NCBI GenBank assembly: GCA_001931875.2 | Contig: MSJH02000809.1 | Span: forward strand, 248,001-312,000 | Direction: 5' to 3' | DNA: 64,000 bases | Source: Byssochlamys sp. IMV 00236 | Lineage: Eukaryota; Ascomycota; Eurotiomycetes; Eurotiales; Thermoascaceae | Part shown: piece after piece, positions 1 to 10,966 of the stretch | Layout of the letters: each line of letters opens with the position of its first letter | Position numbering within the stretch: position 1 is the stretch's first letter | Translations under genes and position numbers: made by a program | The notes under the pieces: model-generated | The model's database searches: none | What the model saw: the letters and a program-made list of their open reading frames with translations, nothing else | Told to the model about the DNA's origin: nothing

Positions 1-900
1 CTCCGTGCATTATTCACCGACCCATATCGTTGATATTCGCCCCGAGGTCCTCTATGAGAAACTGATGGGTCCCGACCACAATGGGGCCAAAGGACGAGGC
101 GGCTACTGTATGGAACTCAGCATTTTTTTCCATCACATGCTCCGTGGCCTGGGATTCCACGTATATATGACCGCCGTCCGAATCCGCCCCCGGACTGACG
201 GGGTGCCTGGGGGAGAATATGGAGGATTGTACGTCCTTCCATTATACGATCTTCCTTATCTACCCACCTGACAAAAGATTCCCGGACAGCTAATGTGCAT
301 GATAGTACCCATATCAACAACATTGTGCATCTGCCTTCCGGAAAGAGATTCTCCGTTGATGTTGGGTTTGGTGGAGATGGTCCTATCAGCCCACTTCCCT
401 TGGACGAACCAGGGCGAGCCATTCCAAATATCGGCCGGCAGGAAGTTCGACTCATCCAAGACTACATCCCCAGACAGAGATTCCCGGAACCGAAGCTCTG
501 GATTTACCAGTACCGTAATGGGCCTGAGCAGGAATGGAACTCGTTCTATAGCTTTGCCGAAATGGAATTTTTTCAGGATGATTTTGAGGTGATGAATTGG
601 TTTACCAGTGCAAAGAGCTTACACCGCTGGACCGTGCTAGTGGTGCGATTTCTACGGATGGCGGAAGACGTACTTTTTTCAGCTCGTCCTGACTTACCGC
701 TAGACCAGGACATCACTATTACTGGTAAAGTCATGTTGGTGGACAATGCCATCAAAGTCAACCTGGGCGACAAGACGCGCGTCGTGCACACACTGAGCTC
801 AGAAAAGGACCGACGCCAGGCACTCAAAGATTACTTTGGCATTTCTTTAACAGATGAAGAAGCGCGGGGTATCATAGGGTGGGATCAGGCACTCAGCTGA
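1..900 (+). CDS. Arylamine N-acetyltransferase, 5' partial
   Basis: Acetyl-CoA-dependent arylamine N-acetyltransferase; it acetylates aromatic amines and hydrazines in the cytosol, usually as detoxification. The gene enters from the left edge, so the N-terminus is missing. Exons are <1-228 and 306-900; the 77-nt intron has donor GTACGT and acceptor ATAG and keeps frame. The catalytic triad is visible: Cys in RGGYCMEL (exon 1), His in THINNIV right after the splice, and Asp in VDVGFGGDGP. The C-terminal part is of normal fungal length. In Fusarium, NAT family members detoxify plant benzoxazolinone products; whether this one does is unknown. A drug exporter and an iron-enzyme-like protein follow on the same strand. 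Confidence 0.9.
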
Positions 901-1608
901 CATTCAATCTGGATCCGATAGTTATCTACCATGAACAATTTCTTATGTAAGGATTCAGGGGCAAACTGTTATTAGAGCGAGGACTAGACTTATTTGACTT
1001 TTCTCTCTCTTGCAGTTTCCAATAACTCATTGACAATTCTATATTCAGCTTAGTCAGGCTTGAGGTAAAAAATAGTTATATTGTGCAGCCCCATTAATCC
1101 TGACATAATGCCGATTATAGCAATTTCAATGGGGATATAGGCACTTTCTCTGCTGTTCGTGTAATACCAGGAGTCTACCAAGCGATACAGCTTGATGAAT
1201 AAGGCGAGTTGCAACTGTTGTGACATTCTCTCACTTATTATTGTGGCGCACCGTCTCCTGCATCAGGAAGGTCAGCGGATGCAAGTTGTCAGACCAACAC
1301 ACTGCCCTCCATGTATTAATTGCAGCATGGGTTCTCATCCTCATTAGGTGGGCTGCTTCTTCGGGTCGTCGTGCTAGACATTCTGGACCTTGTAGGATCG
1401 TTAGCTCTCTGGGGTTCCCATCCCATCTAATTCTGATTGGAATAACATATCAGCAACCCCTGTCCTAGTATCTTTCTGTAATTCTAGGGGATCCCTCCCC
1501 CATCATTCGGGACGCCCTAGTAATAGTATGGGGAAACCAGTTCGGGTACAGTACAACTGAAATGTACTCCTGGTCTTGTCAGGATTGCTGGAAGTGAGGT
1601 GAATACAT
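901..1608. other. Intergenic, no gene recognised
   Basis: About 700 bases between the acetyltransferase stop and the transporter start. Only short frames occur, none with a recognisable protein. It should hold the 3' end of the first gene and the promoter of the transporter. Confidence 0.5.
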
Positions 1609-3275
1609 ATGGAGACCAGGGTGCGTGGCACGATTTATCTCATCTGCTCCCGACAGTCCGACGGCCAACCGACCTCAATGTCGCTTTCACCTCATTCAGT
1701 GACGAGAAGAGTGTATATGGAGTCCAAAGGCGAGCCGTTAGTTGTTGATCGGATCATCCCAATGGAACCAGATGACAAGACAACACCTGGACACCCTCTC
1801 GACAGCGTTGTGGAAACAACACCGGTCGTGATAATCGACTTCGATGAGTCCATCCGACACCCTCACAATTGGCCGAATGTCCAACGATGGTCCATCCTGA
1901 TCCTCAACACTCTGATCAGCCTCCTGGTGAACCTGTCCACAACGATTGTAGCTCCCTTGCTGGAGACTATCTCAGCAGAATTTCACATGGACCCCCAGGT
2001 GGAAGGACCACTCGTGATGTCGAGCTATGTGCTGACCCTCGCACTCGGGCCTTTGCTGCTGGCGCCCTTCGGGGAGCTATATGGGCGCGTGGTCCTGATA
2101 CAGTGCGGCCTGCTAGTATATCTGGTGTTCAATCTGGCATGCGGATTTGCAACGACCAAGGCCCAGCTCATCGCCTTCCGCGTGTTGGCGGGGATTGGGA
2201 GCGGAGCGGCCCCCGTGGTAAGTCTTGGATCGCTTCCTCACTATTATTCTATGTTTTCCTGCTCAGAGACTCGGTGCAGGTGGGCATCGCCATGATTAGC
2301 GACTGCTTCCGCAATGATGAACGAGGGACCGCCTTGGGGGTCTTGAACATGGCTTTTATTCTGGCTGCTCCCCTGGGGGCCATCGTGGGAGGATTGGCCG
2401 CCCAATCTACGTCCTGGCGATTCATTTTCTTCGCACCCTCCATCGCGGCGGGATTGCTCGTCTTCGTTGGGCTCTTTGTGTACCACGAATCCTATCCACC
2501 GGTCATCCTCTCACGCAAGAAAAGACAATTCCAGCACGACGGCCATCTCGTGTGCAAAACGCCCTATGACGATCGGCACCCGACCATCGCAGACCTCTAC
2601 TATAAGACCATCATCCGACCCGTATACTTCCTCACCACGCAGCCCATCATTCAGGTCCTCTCGCTCTACACGGGCTATATTTACGGCTTGACGTATCTCA
2701 TCTTCTCCACCTTTACCAGCTTGTGGGAACAGCAATACCACGAAACAGCCTCGATCGCTTCATTGCACTACATCGCCGCAGGGATCGGTTATTTCATCGG
2801 GATTGTCGCCTGCATCCTGTTTGCGGATCGAATTTACCGTGGGCTGAAAGGGAAAAACAATGATATCGGGCGACCAGAGTTCCGGATCCCGATGATGTCT
2901 GTGAGTGCTATCCTCATCCCGACGAGCCTCTTCTGGTATGGCTGGACGGCACAAGAGCACATCCAGTGGGTGGTGCCAAATCTGGCGATTGTCCTCACCA
3001 TGTGTGGCTGTACCATTGTCTTTCAATGTACGACGGCCTACTGTATCGAAGCATACCCACTGTATGCGGCGAGTGCCTCCGCAGCGTCCTTTTTATGCCG
3101 GGGGCTCTGTGCTTTTGGGTTTCCCTTATTTGCACCCAGCCTGTATGCACGGCTGGGGTATGGCTGGGGCGATAGCATACTAGGGTTTGTGGCGCTGATA
3201 ATTAGCGGGCTGGTGCCCGTGATGCTGTGGAAATTTGGGGTTCGACTGCGGAAAATAAGTAGCTATGCCGTCTAG
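1609..3275 (+). CDS. MFS transporter, DHA1/TPO1-like drug or polyamine exporter
   Basis: Twelve-helix major facilitator, probably a proton antiporter exporting drugs, polyamines or small metabolites across the plasma membrane. Exons 1609-2217 and 2280-3275 with a 62-nt GT-AG intron give 534 residues, normal for the family. The first membrane segment follows the typical HNWPNVQRW lead, and the loop motif FGELYGR stands between helices 2 and 3. Exon 2 restores the conserved stretch VGIAMISDCFRNDERG, which supports the chosen acceptor. The start is uncertain: in-frame ATGs also lie at 1678 and 1717, and the first 50 residues are poorly conserved in type. Substrate unknown; proximity to the acetyltransferase suggests a detoxification pair, which is inference. 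Confidence 0.88.
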
Positions 3276-3721
3276 ATAGAATTGTCGGGTTGCTTCTTCT
3301 TTCTCCCTTGATAAACCATGTACGTATCTGGCTCGAACAGCGCAGATGATGGGTAGATGATTAAAGAGCCCTACATTGCCTAATAATAGACAACCGAATA
3401 AAAAAAAAATGTATGATAGATGTATCAAGGGCATCATATGATATTCAAAACATTATCTAGTTCACATTCCATTTCAGTTGATTTTGGAAATACAGTCGAT
3501 TTATCCTTGTAGGCGTGGCAATTAGTTAACTACTGCTGATTTGTAACCTAGTCCAGACCAAATTGGTTCACAGACAAGATAAGACAGCAAAATATTCCAT
3601 CCTCAGACTACAGCCAAAATATTTTCTTGTTACCTTTACTGATCTATCAAAGTGGTTTAACCGGATATTGAGGTTAGGAAGATCGGATCTTACTCCAACG
3701 ACTTACTTCTCGTTTCTAGCA

Positions 3722-3900
3722 ATGCCCGATCATGCTGAAGATGGTGATTTAAAGCAGCCCCTGTTGGGCAAGGTTAATGATAATAATAATAATAATGGTT
3801 TGGTGGGCGCCAACAATAGAGAAAATCGGGAGAGATCAAGGTGACAAGCGTCATCTCGGGCTATTCTCCACCGCTCTTCTTCTGTAAGTTGTTTCTTAGA
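3722..3900 (+). pseudogene. Possible relic of a methionine-permease-like amino-acid transporter
   Basis: An ATG at 3722 opens a hydrophilic leader (MPDHAEDGDLKQPLLGKV) with an Asn run encoded by AAT repeats and stops at 3844. In the next frame from 3840 the sequence reads GDKRHLGLFSTALLL, which resembles the start of the first membrane helix of fungal high-affinity methionine permeases. No continuation of the transporter is readable downstream. The match rests on a short motif, so this is a weak call. Confidence 0.25.
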
Positions 3901-5136
3901 CCTTTTACCTTTCCATTCCTGAGTTTTTCTTTTTGTTTTTTTTCCCTTTCTCGAAATAGCTTACATCCGACCATATCTCGCGACCTTGTTTTCCTTTTAC
4001 GTGGTCTTTAGCTTCACTGGTAAGGTGTTAATCTTTCCGTACCTCCTATTTGAGTGGGAGGCATAAAGTGATAATTTTGGGTAAGTTCTTGACAAGACTA
4101 ATTACTTTGCGGCTAATCTTGTATTATATATATATACAATCATAGCTGATTAGGCAGAAGTAGCTTCGAGTCGAGGTCACGGCGAGTACCTAAGCTGAAT
4201 AGGGAATTTCTATATAGTACCTAAGGTACCTACTTTAACAACGAGAAGGATTGAAGACTACTTAGTACATACATTGAAACTGCTGGGCTCCAGAGAGCTG
4301 CTATTCCAATTGTAGTGGCAAAGTTTCAAGCAGGGAATTATGTCGGCGCCTAGAGCTTACCTTGCAGAGTGTGATTGCGTATGCATGCCTCAGAGAGGCC
4401 AAGAAAGACACCTAGAGAATAGGTGTTTTAGTCGAGTGGTAAGGTATATCAGCTTCAGCCATTTAAATAGTCTTGAGGTCCCTGACAGAGAGTGTTTTCA
4501 ACAAGTGGTAGAGAACGCACCGGAGACCCCGGCCTGTTACCTGACTGTCACCTGCTGGAAATCAGCCACTAGGGCTGACAGATGCAGAATACGAATACTA
4601 CTGTTGTTAGCTGTGAGGAATACCTTGCTTGAAAGCTTAATACTAAATGCAACTGTCATGAAAGATGTTGTCGACTCCATCTGACGTGCATTAGCCCCTG
4701 GCTTTGGAGGGTCATATGGTTATTATCAAAAGTTAGCATAGAATCTTGGTTGGGAGGAGGGGGAGGGGGGGGTTAATCGTGGGTCTATTGAGAAGGCTGA
4801 GATATTTGTATCTCAGCTCTGGTCTAGTTTAGCTATGGACCCGTTTGGAGATAAAGCACATAAGGGAAGTTAGTGGACTACTGTAATAGCTTTACAAGAA
4901 AGGTTGATAACCAATGGATGACAGGCAATGGTGGTCTTGCACTTAGCCCTTGCAAGCACTTCAAGCTCAATAAATCAGGTCTCTGGTTTGGAACATGTAC
5001 AGATAGATAGATGGCCCCATGTCTTTTGCCATTGGCCCACATATATAACAGGACTGATTGCAACATTCTGGCGCAATCTGAGCAGTTTCTTTTGTGATTC
5101 CCTCCACACTGGGGTGCAGCAAGAATTTGCTTCTAG
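3901..5136. other. Intergenic, no gene recognised
   Basis: About 1.2 kb of AT-rich sequence with TA-rich runs near 4120-4140, short GGTACCTA-type repeats near 4220 and a G-rich tract at about 4750-4772. The frame at 4340-4684 has no recognisable features. The right part should carry the promoter of the next gene. Confidence 0.4.
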
Positions 5137-7317
5137 ATGGATATCGCGATCTGTATCCCCCTAGCTCTTCTCTATGGAGCGTGCGCGCTTCTCCTTATCC
5201 ACGGCCTAGGCTTCCAACTGCATATGCGGACCATAAAGAACAGTGAATCCTTCACATCCCCAATCGATATCCAGGATGGTCGTTCAGGTTCCTCAGGACA
5301 GGGATCGAATGCAGACCGCCTGACTATATCTCAGCAATATGATGAGTATAAGGAGATGTATTTCAAGCTCCAGAATGTGGAACGGCATCCGGAAGTGATG
5401 CCGCGCGCCAAACATCTTCTACTTGCGTTCCTCTCTGAAGCAATTCTTTGCGCCCATGCGCAGCATGGTGCAATCCTCGCCATTGAGCGATTTTCCCCCA
5501 GCGCGATCGCCGCATTTATGCGCCGCGAGCTGGATCACATCACGCATCAATGGCAACAGTATCTTCAGCGGCGAAAAGAGGGCCACGCCCGGGAGTTGTT
5601 TTCAGATGCGGATGCCGCAAAACGGTGGCTCGTAAAAAAGGCCCCAGTCAAGCTGGTGGACGGCGCGTGGCTTGGTCAAGTCCACACCGTGGGGATTCCA
5701 TTTGCATACCGTTCCATTACCAAGGACGCCTGGCAGGTGCTCTCGGAGGAGCTTGGGGACGGGGATCTGGAGAAGAACCATGTCCACGTGTATCAGAAGC
5801 TAATGCGTCAAATTGGCGTGGATCTCCCGGCTGCCGACTCGGCGGAGTTTATACAAGCCATGGACAATGATCCTTGCATTTGGAAAGGTGCAATTGCGCA
5901 ACTTCTCATAGCCTTGTTTCCAAGTGAATTCCTGCCGGAGACTCTGGGATTCAATATGCATTTCGAGATGTTGACCCTGGAAACCATGGTGGCCGCTACG
6001 GAGCTGCGCGAGGTTCACCTCGATCCCTCCTATTTCAATTTGCACATTTCAATCGACAACGCCGATTCGGGACATATGGCTATGGCGAGTCACATTGTCA
6101 TGAAATACCTGTCGACCGTGCAGGCGGTCGAGGGAGCAGATGCCGCCCAGCAGGCCTGGAAGCGCGTCCAGGCGGGATTTGTGCTCTCCAAGCATCTCCC
6201 GTCCCACCAGCGCAGTTTCCCCAACCAAGGTCCCCTTGCCATAGATCTTATGAGGATCTTTCAAGCTAAATCCGCTGCATGCCATCGACTGCATGACAAC
6301 TGCCGAGTGAGATTGGGCGGCCGGTCACTGAGCACCTGGCTCAACCCGGACCATTTCCAGCGGGAGCGATGGCAGACGGAGTTTCTGGACTGTCTCAGCA
6401 ACGATAGGCTGTGGGTGCGAAAAGGTGACAGTGCAAGCAGCCGACTAGTTCAGCAATGTGTCTGGGGTGGACCCATGTTTGGTGCGTTCACCGATTCTGA
6501 AGTGACCACGATCAAGAACTGGATCGATAGTTTGGCACCCGACAGTCCACTGACATATTGGAATTTCATCGGATGGTCTTGCAGCTCTGATGAATCCCAA
6601 GTCAGCGCCAGTGGCCCAGTCAATCTCGAAAGCGTTTTCCGAGACGCGAGGATTTCTCCTAGTCACCTTCCTCCCCCAGTCCGGAGCATCGATCTCAGCT
6701 TTGTCCCAATCTTCCATAAATTGATCCCACTTTGGTTCGTCCACCCATGTCTGCTCGAGTCGTGTCTCCGGGTTCCAGTTAGGACCACCAACTCGATCGG
6801 CTGTTCGGTGGTTCGTCTTCTTCGCGCCCAGTATGGCTTTGATGAAACCACTGGGATCGCCGGAATGGATGAGATACGCCGGGCAGGATGGGTCGATTTG
6901 ACTGAGATTGGCATGGAGATTATCTCTCATGTCGAGGACATGCCTTCCAAACCCAAGGATGTCGCGGATGTCCTAGAGCGGTGGCCGTCGGCATTTGCAG
7001 AGACGATGCTCGCTTTGGCAATGCGACCCCAGCAGTGTTTCTGGTCCCTGCTGGGTCTCACCCAAGCATTCGTTCATCTGCACCACTGGCTTGCTCTGTC
7101 ACCGTTGCTTTCGCGGAGGACGAGAGCTATCGTCCACCGTATTGCACTGCGGGAACAGGCGAGTTTGGATATGTGTATGAAGGGAATTCAGGAGCAGGAT
7201 TTGGCATATGAGGATTTTTGGAAAGGATATGAGCTTGGCCGGGTCGAAATTGACGGTTGTTTTGAGAAACGCAAATCAACCTCTTCGCTTCAGTTCACCA
7301 TGAGAAAAGGAGCCTGA
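5137..7317 (+). CDS. Membrane-anchored haem-oxygenase-like iron redox enzyme
   Basis: Single-exon protein of 726 residues. Residues 5-24 form a hydrophobic N-terminal segment (anchor or signal anchor), followed by a polar linker and a helical body. Around residues 282-313 a ligand-rich stretch carries Glu282, His294, Asp296, His303, Asp307 and His313 (E-T-M ... REVHLDPSYF ... LHIS ... SGHMAM). This is characteristic of the 'iron-containing redox enzyme' group of haem-oxygenase-like diiron proteins (Pfam Haem_oxygenas_2 type). That family includes oxidases and oxygenases acting on fatty acids, amino acids and N-containing metabolites. The C-terminal half (about 400-726) has no domain I recognise. 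Substrate unknown. The long open frame without introns and normal codon use indicate a real gene. Confidence 0.68.
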   Translation: MDIAICIPLALLYGACALLLIHGLGFQLHMRTIKNSESFTSPIDIQDGRSGSSGQGSNADRLTISQQYDEYKEMYFKLQNVERHPEVMPRAKHLLLAFLSEAILCAHAQHGAILAIERFSPSAIAAFMRRELDHITHQWQQYLQRRKEGHARELFSDADAAKRWLVKKAPVKLVDGAWLGQVHTVGIPFAYRSITKDAWQVLSEELGDGDLEKNHVHVYQKLMRQIGVDLPAADSAEFIQAMDNDPCIWKGAIAQLLIALFPSEFLPETLGFNMHFEMLTLETMVAATELREVHLDPSYFNLHISIDNADSGHMAMASHIVMKYLSTVQAVEGADAAQQAWKRVQAGFVLSKHLPSHQRSFPNQGPLAIDLMRIFQAKSAACHRLHDNCRVRLGGRSLSTWLNPDHFQRERWQTEFLDCLSNDRLWVRKGDSASSRLVQQCVWGGPMFGAFTDSEVTTIKNWIDSLAPDSPLTYWNFIGWSCSSDESQVSASGPVNLESVFRDARISPSHLPPPVRSIDLSFVPIFHKLIPLWFVHPCLLESCLRVPVRTTNSIGCSVVRLLRAQYGFDETTGIAGMDEIRRAGWVDLTEIGMEIISHVEDMPSKPKDVADVLERWPSAFAETMLALAMRPQQCFWSLLGLTQAFVHLHHWLALSPLLSRRTRAIVHRIALREQASLDMCMKGIQEQDLAYEDFWKGYELGRVEIDGCFEKRKSTSSLQFTMRKGA

Positions 7318-7788
7318 AGTCATGGCCGGTTTGTTAAGTAAGTACTAGGCAAACACCACAGGAGCATTTGAAACCTCGGAAGCGAGAAACTAATGACAGC
7401 AAGAAATTGTGGTAACCCTGAATATCATCACTCTACCATAGTCGTTGTTGTTGGCGAAATGATATAAAATATAAAATAATAGCACGTTTCCTTTTCCTGT
7501 CTGCATGCTGGAATAGTATACGCATTGCATTGTCTCTTTCCGCCTTCCCCGCACGGCGTCTTTTCTCCCCGCCGAGTTCCTCTTCCTCCGCAGCGCAATC
7601 CGAAGCGCTCCATTTCCCCGCTCATCATAATCCGCCCATCATATCATCGCCATTGTTTCTTGAACAGGGCATCAATTGCCGCGAGGTATCTCGCACACAT
7701 CGGTTCTGGACTCCAAGCAGGAATTGGATTGCAAGTCCTTAGACAATCAGCATTAACCGAAATACAGGAGAGGCGGTCACTAGACACG
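7318..7788. other. Intergenic, promoter of the isochorismatase-family gene
   Basis: About 470 bases with pyrimidine-rich stretches (7530-7660) typical of fungal promoters. The frame of the next gene stays open upstream to about 7525, so a longer N-terminus cannot be excluded. Confidence 0.4.
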
Positions 7789-8760
7789 ATGGTGGCAGTT
7801 ACAAAGGCTATGCGGATCAGTATGTTTTCTTCTTGATAGATAGAACTATGTTCTGTATTTCGCATCGTGTGTACTTCTGGATATATTGGGGCCACATGCT
7901 AACGTCGTTTGATGAAATTTAGGGAATCCGGCTCTCTTGTATGTCTGCGATCGAGTCCCAAGATTTCACCACTTTTCTTCGATTGCTTTTGGGGAGGGTT
8001 CTATGATGGAGTAAACACTGTTAAATCTCAACTGACAAGCTGGCTATGAAACAGCATCTGCGATGTTCAAGAGAAGTTCAGAACTGCTATCTATGAATAC
8101 CCCAAGTTGTGAGTTTCTTTCAAGCGCGCATCCCACCCCCTTCTCATCTTTCACATGTTTTCCGGAACCTGACATGGAAAAAACAACCAACCGCTATTTA
8201 GGATCGCTACATCTGAGAAACTCCTCAAAGCCTCCGCCCCGCTTCAAATTCCTGTCTTCGTAACGACGCAAAACCGCGCTCGTCTAGGGGAAACTGTCTC
8301 CGAACTACAGCCATACCTCACCGGCCCAAACCTGCGCGCCGACGTGGACAAGACTTTATTCTCGATGATCACGCCTAAGATTCGCGCTCTGCTCCCGGAG
8401 ACCTCCCCTACGACCAGCAACGGTAGCTCTGCGGCTGCTTCTGGAAACAATACGCCGCTTGACGTTATCATTGTGGGTATCGAGACGCACATCTGCGTCA
8501 CCCAGACGACCTTGGATCTGCTGGCTCTTGGACACAGAGTATATGTTGTTGCCGATGGAGTGAGTAGTTGCAATGAGGGAGAGAGGGGGATTGCATTGGC
8601 GCGGTTGCGAGATGCAGGCGCGATCGTTACGACCAGTGAGAGTCTTCTCTTTGAGATTCTAGGAGATGCAAAGAGGGGAGAGTTCAAGGCTGTGAGTGGA
8701 CTGGTGAAGGATACGAAGGAGCAGACGAAGGGGGCTTTGGAGGTTTTCTGTAAGATCTGA
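7789..8760 (+). CDS. Isochorismatase-family hydrolase (ISOC1/2-like)
   Basis: Cysteine hydrolase of the isochorismatase/nicotinamidase superfamily. Exons 7789-7819, 7923-7938, 8055-8108 and 8202-8760 give 219 residues. The joined exons read RNPALLFICDVQEKF and then IYEYPKL-IATSEKLL. The catalytic triad is visible: Asp in CDVQEKF, Lys in DKTLFSM, Cys in THICVTQ. The C-terminal GHRVYVVADGVSSC stretch is also typical. The family acts on small amides or isochorismate-like substrates; the ISOC1/2 branch has no firmly known substrate. Exon 2 is a 16-nt micro-exon, required to keep the conserved N-terminal strand. The start at 7789 is the ATG closest to the conserved core; upstream in-frame sequence makes an extension possible. 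Confidence 0.88.
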
Positions 8761-9027
8761 ACGAGTACACAATGAAGTTAATAGGAAGAGAGGAAATATA
8801 CAAATCGTTAGAGCTATCTTGCGATTGAACCTTATCTATGCTATCTCTTTTTTATCCCTTCTCCGGGGACAGATGGTGACGTAAATCCAAAAGGAAAAGG
8901 GGCTCGGTAGATTTTCATATCTCGTGAGAAACTAGGAGAGGGCGGCTTCCACGTGAGGAAAGACACGAAGTGGCACTCAAGGGATCGTCATGATGCATTC
9001 ACAGTTGTTGTTCCATGTGAATACTAA

Positions 9028-10966
9028 CTATAGATGGATCTCCTGAACCTTGGCACGGCCCGCAAACCAGCTGTTGTCGCCTCGAACGGCGGCCTGGCGG
9101 ATAGCGTAGAGCTCATCCAAGAAAGCAGGCGTGAAACTACCGGGGCCGCGCACGTATTCCTTCGCAGCTGCGTTTTCAGCTGCAATCTCAAACATCAATA
9201 GCCCAGAGAGAATAGCGTGGAGTTTGTCGGTACGGTGGACGGACAGGAAGGCGCCGGTGACGGTCCCCAGGGAACAGCCAGTCTGTAAATAAGTTCGTCG
9301 TCAGCGAGGATGGTCCATATATTGGGTTGCTCCACTGTGATATAAACTGTAAGAAAGGTTGTGAGACATACGCCAGTGATTTGTCCCAAGAATTCGTGGC
9401 CATTCCCAATGGCAAAGACCCGGTTTCCATCACTGAGATAGTCGATATCACCGGTCAAAAGGACGCAGTTACCTATATTAAAGAGAGTGTCAGTCGAGGA
9501 TAGAAAGTTTTTGAGGATTTAGACGGCTCACGTTCACGGCGGGCAAGGTCTCTGGCAAGAGTAGCCTTTTCGCGGTTGTTGAGGGTGCTTGGTCCGCTGT
9601 CAACTCCTCGCTGCATACCCGCACTGTTGCCAAAGACCTCCCTGATTTCCCCTTCGTTGCCCTTGATCAGGTCAAAATAGCCTCCAGCCATGAGCTGCTT
9701 GACGGCAGCCTTTCGAATCTTAGTAGCCCCTGCTCCGACGGGATCGTAAATAACGGGGTTTCCGCCCTTATTGTACGCTAGCATGGCTTTGAGGTAGTTC
9801 GATACGCTCTCGCTGTTAAGAGTTCCCATGTTGATAAGAAGAGCCCCCCCGAAAGTAGAGAGATCGTTGGCTTCGTCTCCATAAGGGGACATGATTGGCG
9901 AAGCACCACTGGTGTTGTGTTGTCAACTTTGATCCTATAACGACAATAGGCAACTGTCCAACTTACATGGAGAGAGCGACATTGGCAGCAAAGTTTGCGA
10001 CGACGAAGTTGATCATGTTGTGAACAAGGGGACGGCTAGTAGCCACTTTAGCGACGATGGATGGCACATCATTCAACAATAATGCCGCCTCGTTCTCGCG
10101 TGGAGTTGGTGGAATGCTTGCGAATGGGGGAAGAGAGCTGATGCGCTTGGACAACTGCGAAGCTGCTGCTCGGGGGTCTTCTGCGGCGATGATGGCACTC
10201 ACCACCGCCACGCCGTCTAGGCCCTTCTTTGTACCTTGCGATTGATAGATAACGCGTTGTACATTGGATTCATTGATTCCACCGATAGAAACAGTTCCAA
10301 CCGGGCGGCCCATGTCGGCGAGAGCATTGAGGATTTCTTTAGTGCCTGCAGTTCCGATTATGGATTTTGTATCCTTCTTCCTGTTCGATAAGATTAGAAT
10401 TTGGAGTCGTTGTGGCATGGATTCTAAGCCGTATTACTTACGTAGGTGTTGCAAACATGGTTCCAATACCCAGGTAATCAGCCCCCTGCTCGACCGCTCG
10501 CTTCGCTTCTGCGACTGATGCGACAGTGACTCCAATAATGGCGTCCTCTGGAAGCAGCTTCTTTGCATCATCAACATCTACCGTTTGCCAGTCCGTCAGT
10601 CAGTGGTCATGACTTAGTAGGTTGGCGTCCTACTCATATCGTCCTGTCCTAGATGGACACCCTCTGCTCCGACCGCCACAGCAACATCGACCCGGTCATT
10701 GATGATCAATGGCACATTGTAAGCCTTCGTGATCTGGTGGAGTTTCTTCGCAGTCTCAATCATCACCCCTGTGTCGCTATGCTTCTCTCTATACTGGACA
10801 ACCGTGACTCCTGATTGCAGTTAGCGGCATCCAACCGGATCATGGCTTCCAACGGGTTGAACTCACCTCCTTTAAGAGACTCCTCCACGACATTGCAGAG
10901 ATCTCGTCCCTGGAGGATAGCGGGCGTTGAGTCTGTGACTAGATAGAGAGACAGGTTGACTGCCAT
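9028..10966 (-). CDS. THI6: Bifunctional thiamine-phosphate synthase / hydroxyethylthiazole kinase
   Basis: Joins the pyrimidine and thiazole halves of thiamine. Seven exons (10867-10966, 10634-10810, 10442-10577, 9967-10380, 9532-9908, 9372-9472, 9028-9282) sum to 519 residues in frame. The N-terminal half is TMP synthase: VVQYREKHSD, DRVDVAVAVGAEGVHLGQDD, GADYLGIGTMFATPTKKDT. The C-terminal half is THZ kinase: VHNMINFVVANFAAN, GASPIMS, PVIYDPVGAGATKIRK, LIKGNEGEI, and ITGTGCSLGTV rebuilt across the last intron. The length fits the fungal fusion. I looked for a TPP riboswitch upstream and saw none; in fungi that element usually sits at THI4 and NMT1 rather than THI6. Divergent from eIF5 across a 1.3-kb spacer. 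Confidence 0.96.

Noticed and set aside
1220..1468. Plus-strand frame of 82 codons as a gene
   Set aside because: No family resemblance, no splice structure and ordinary intergenic composition.
6445..6930. Minus-strand frame of 161 codons in the diiron-protein gene
   Set aside because: Antisense to a better supported single-exon gene; no recognisable domain.
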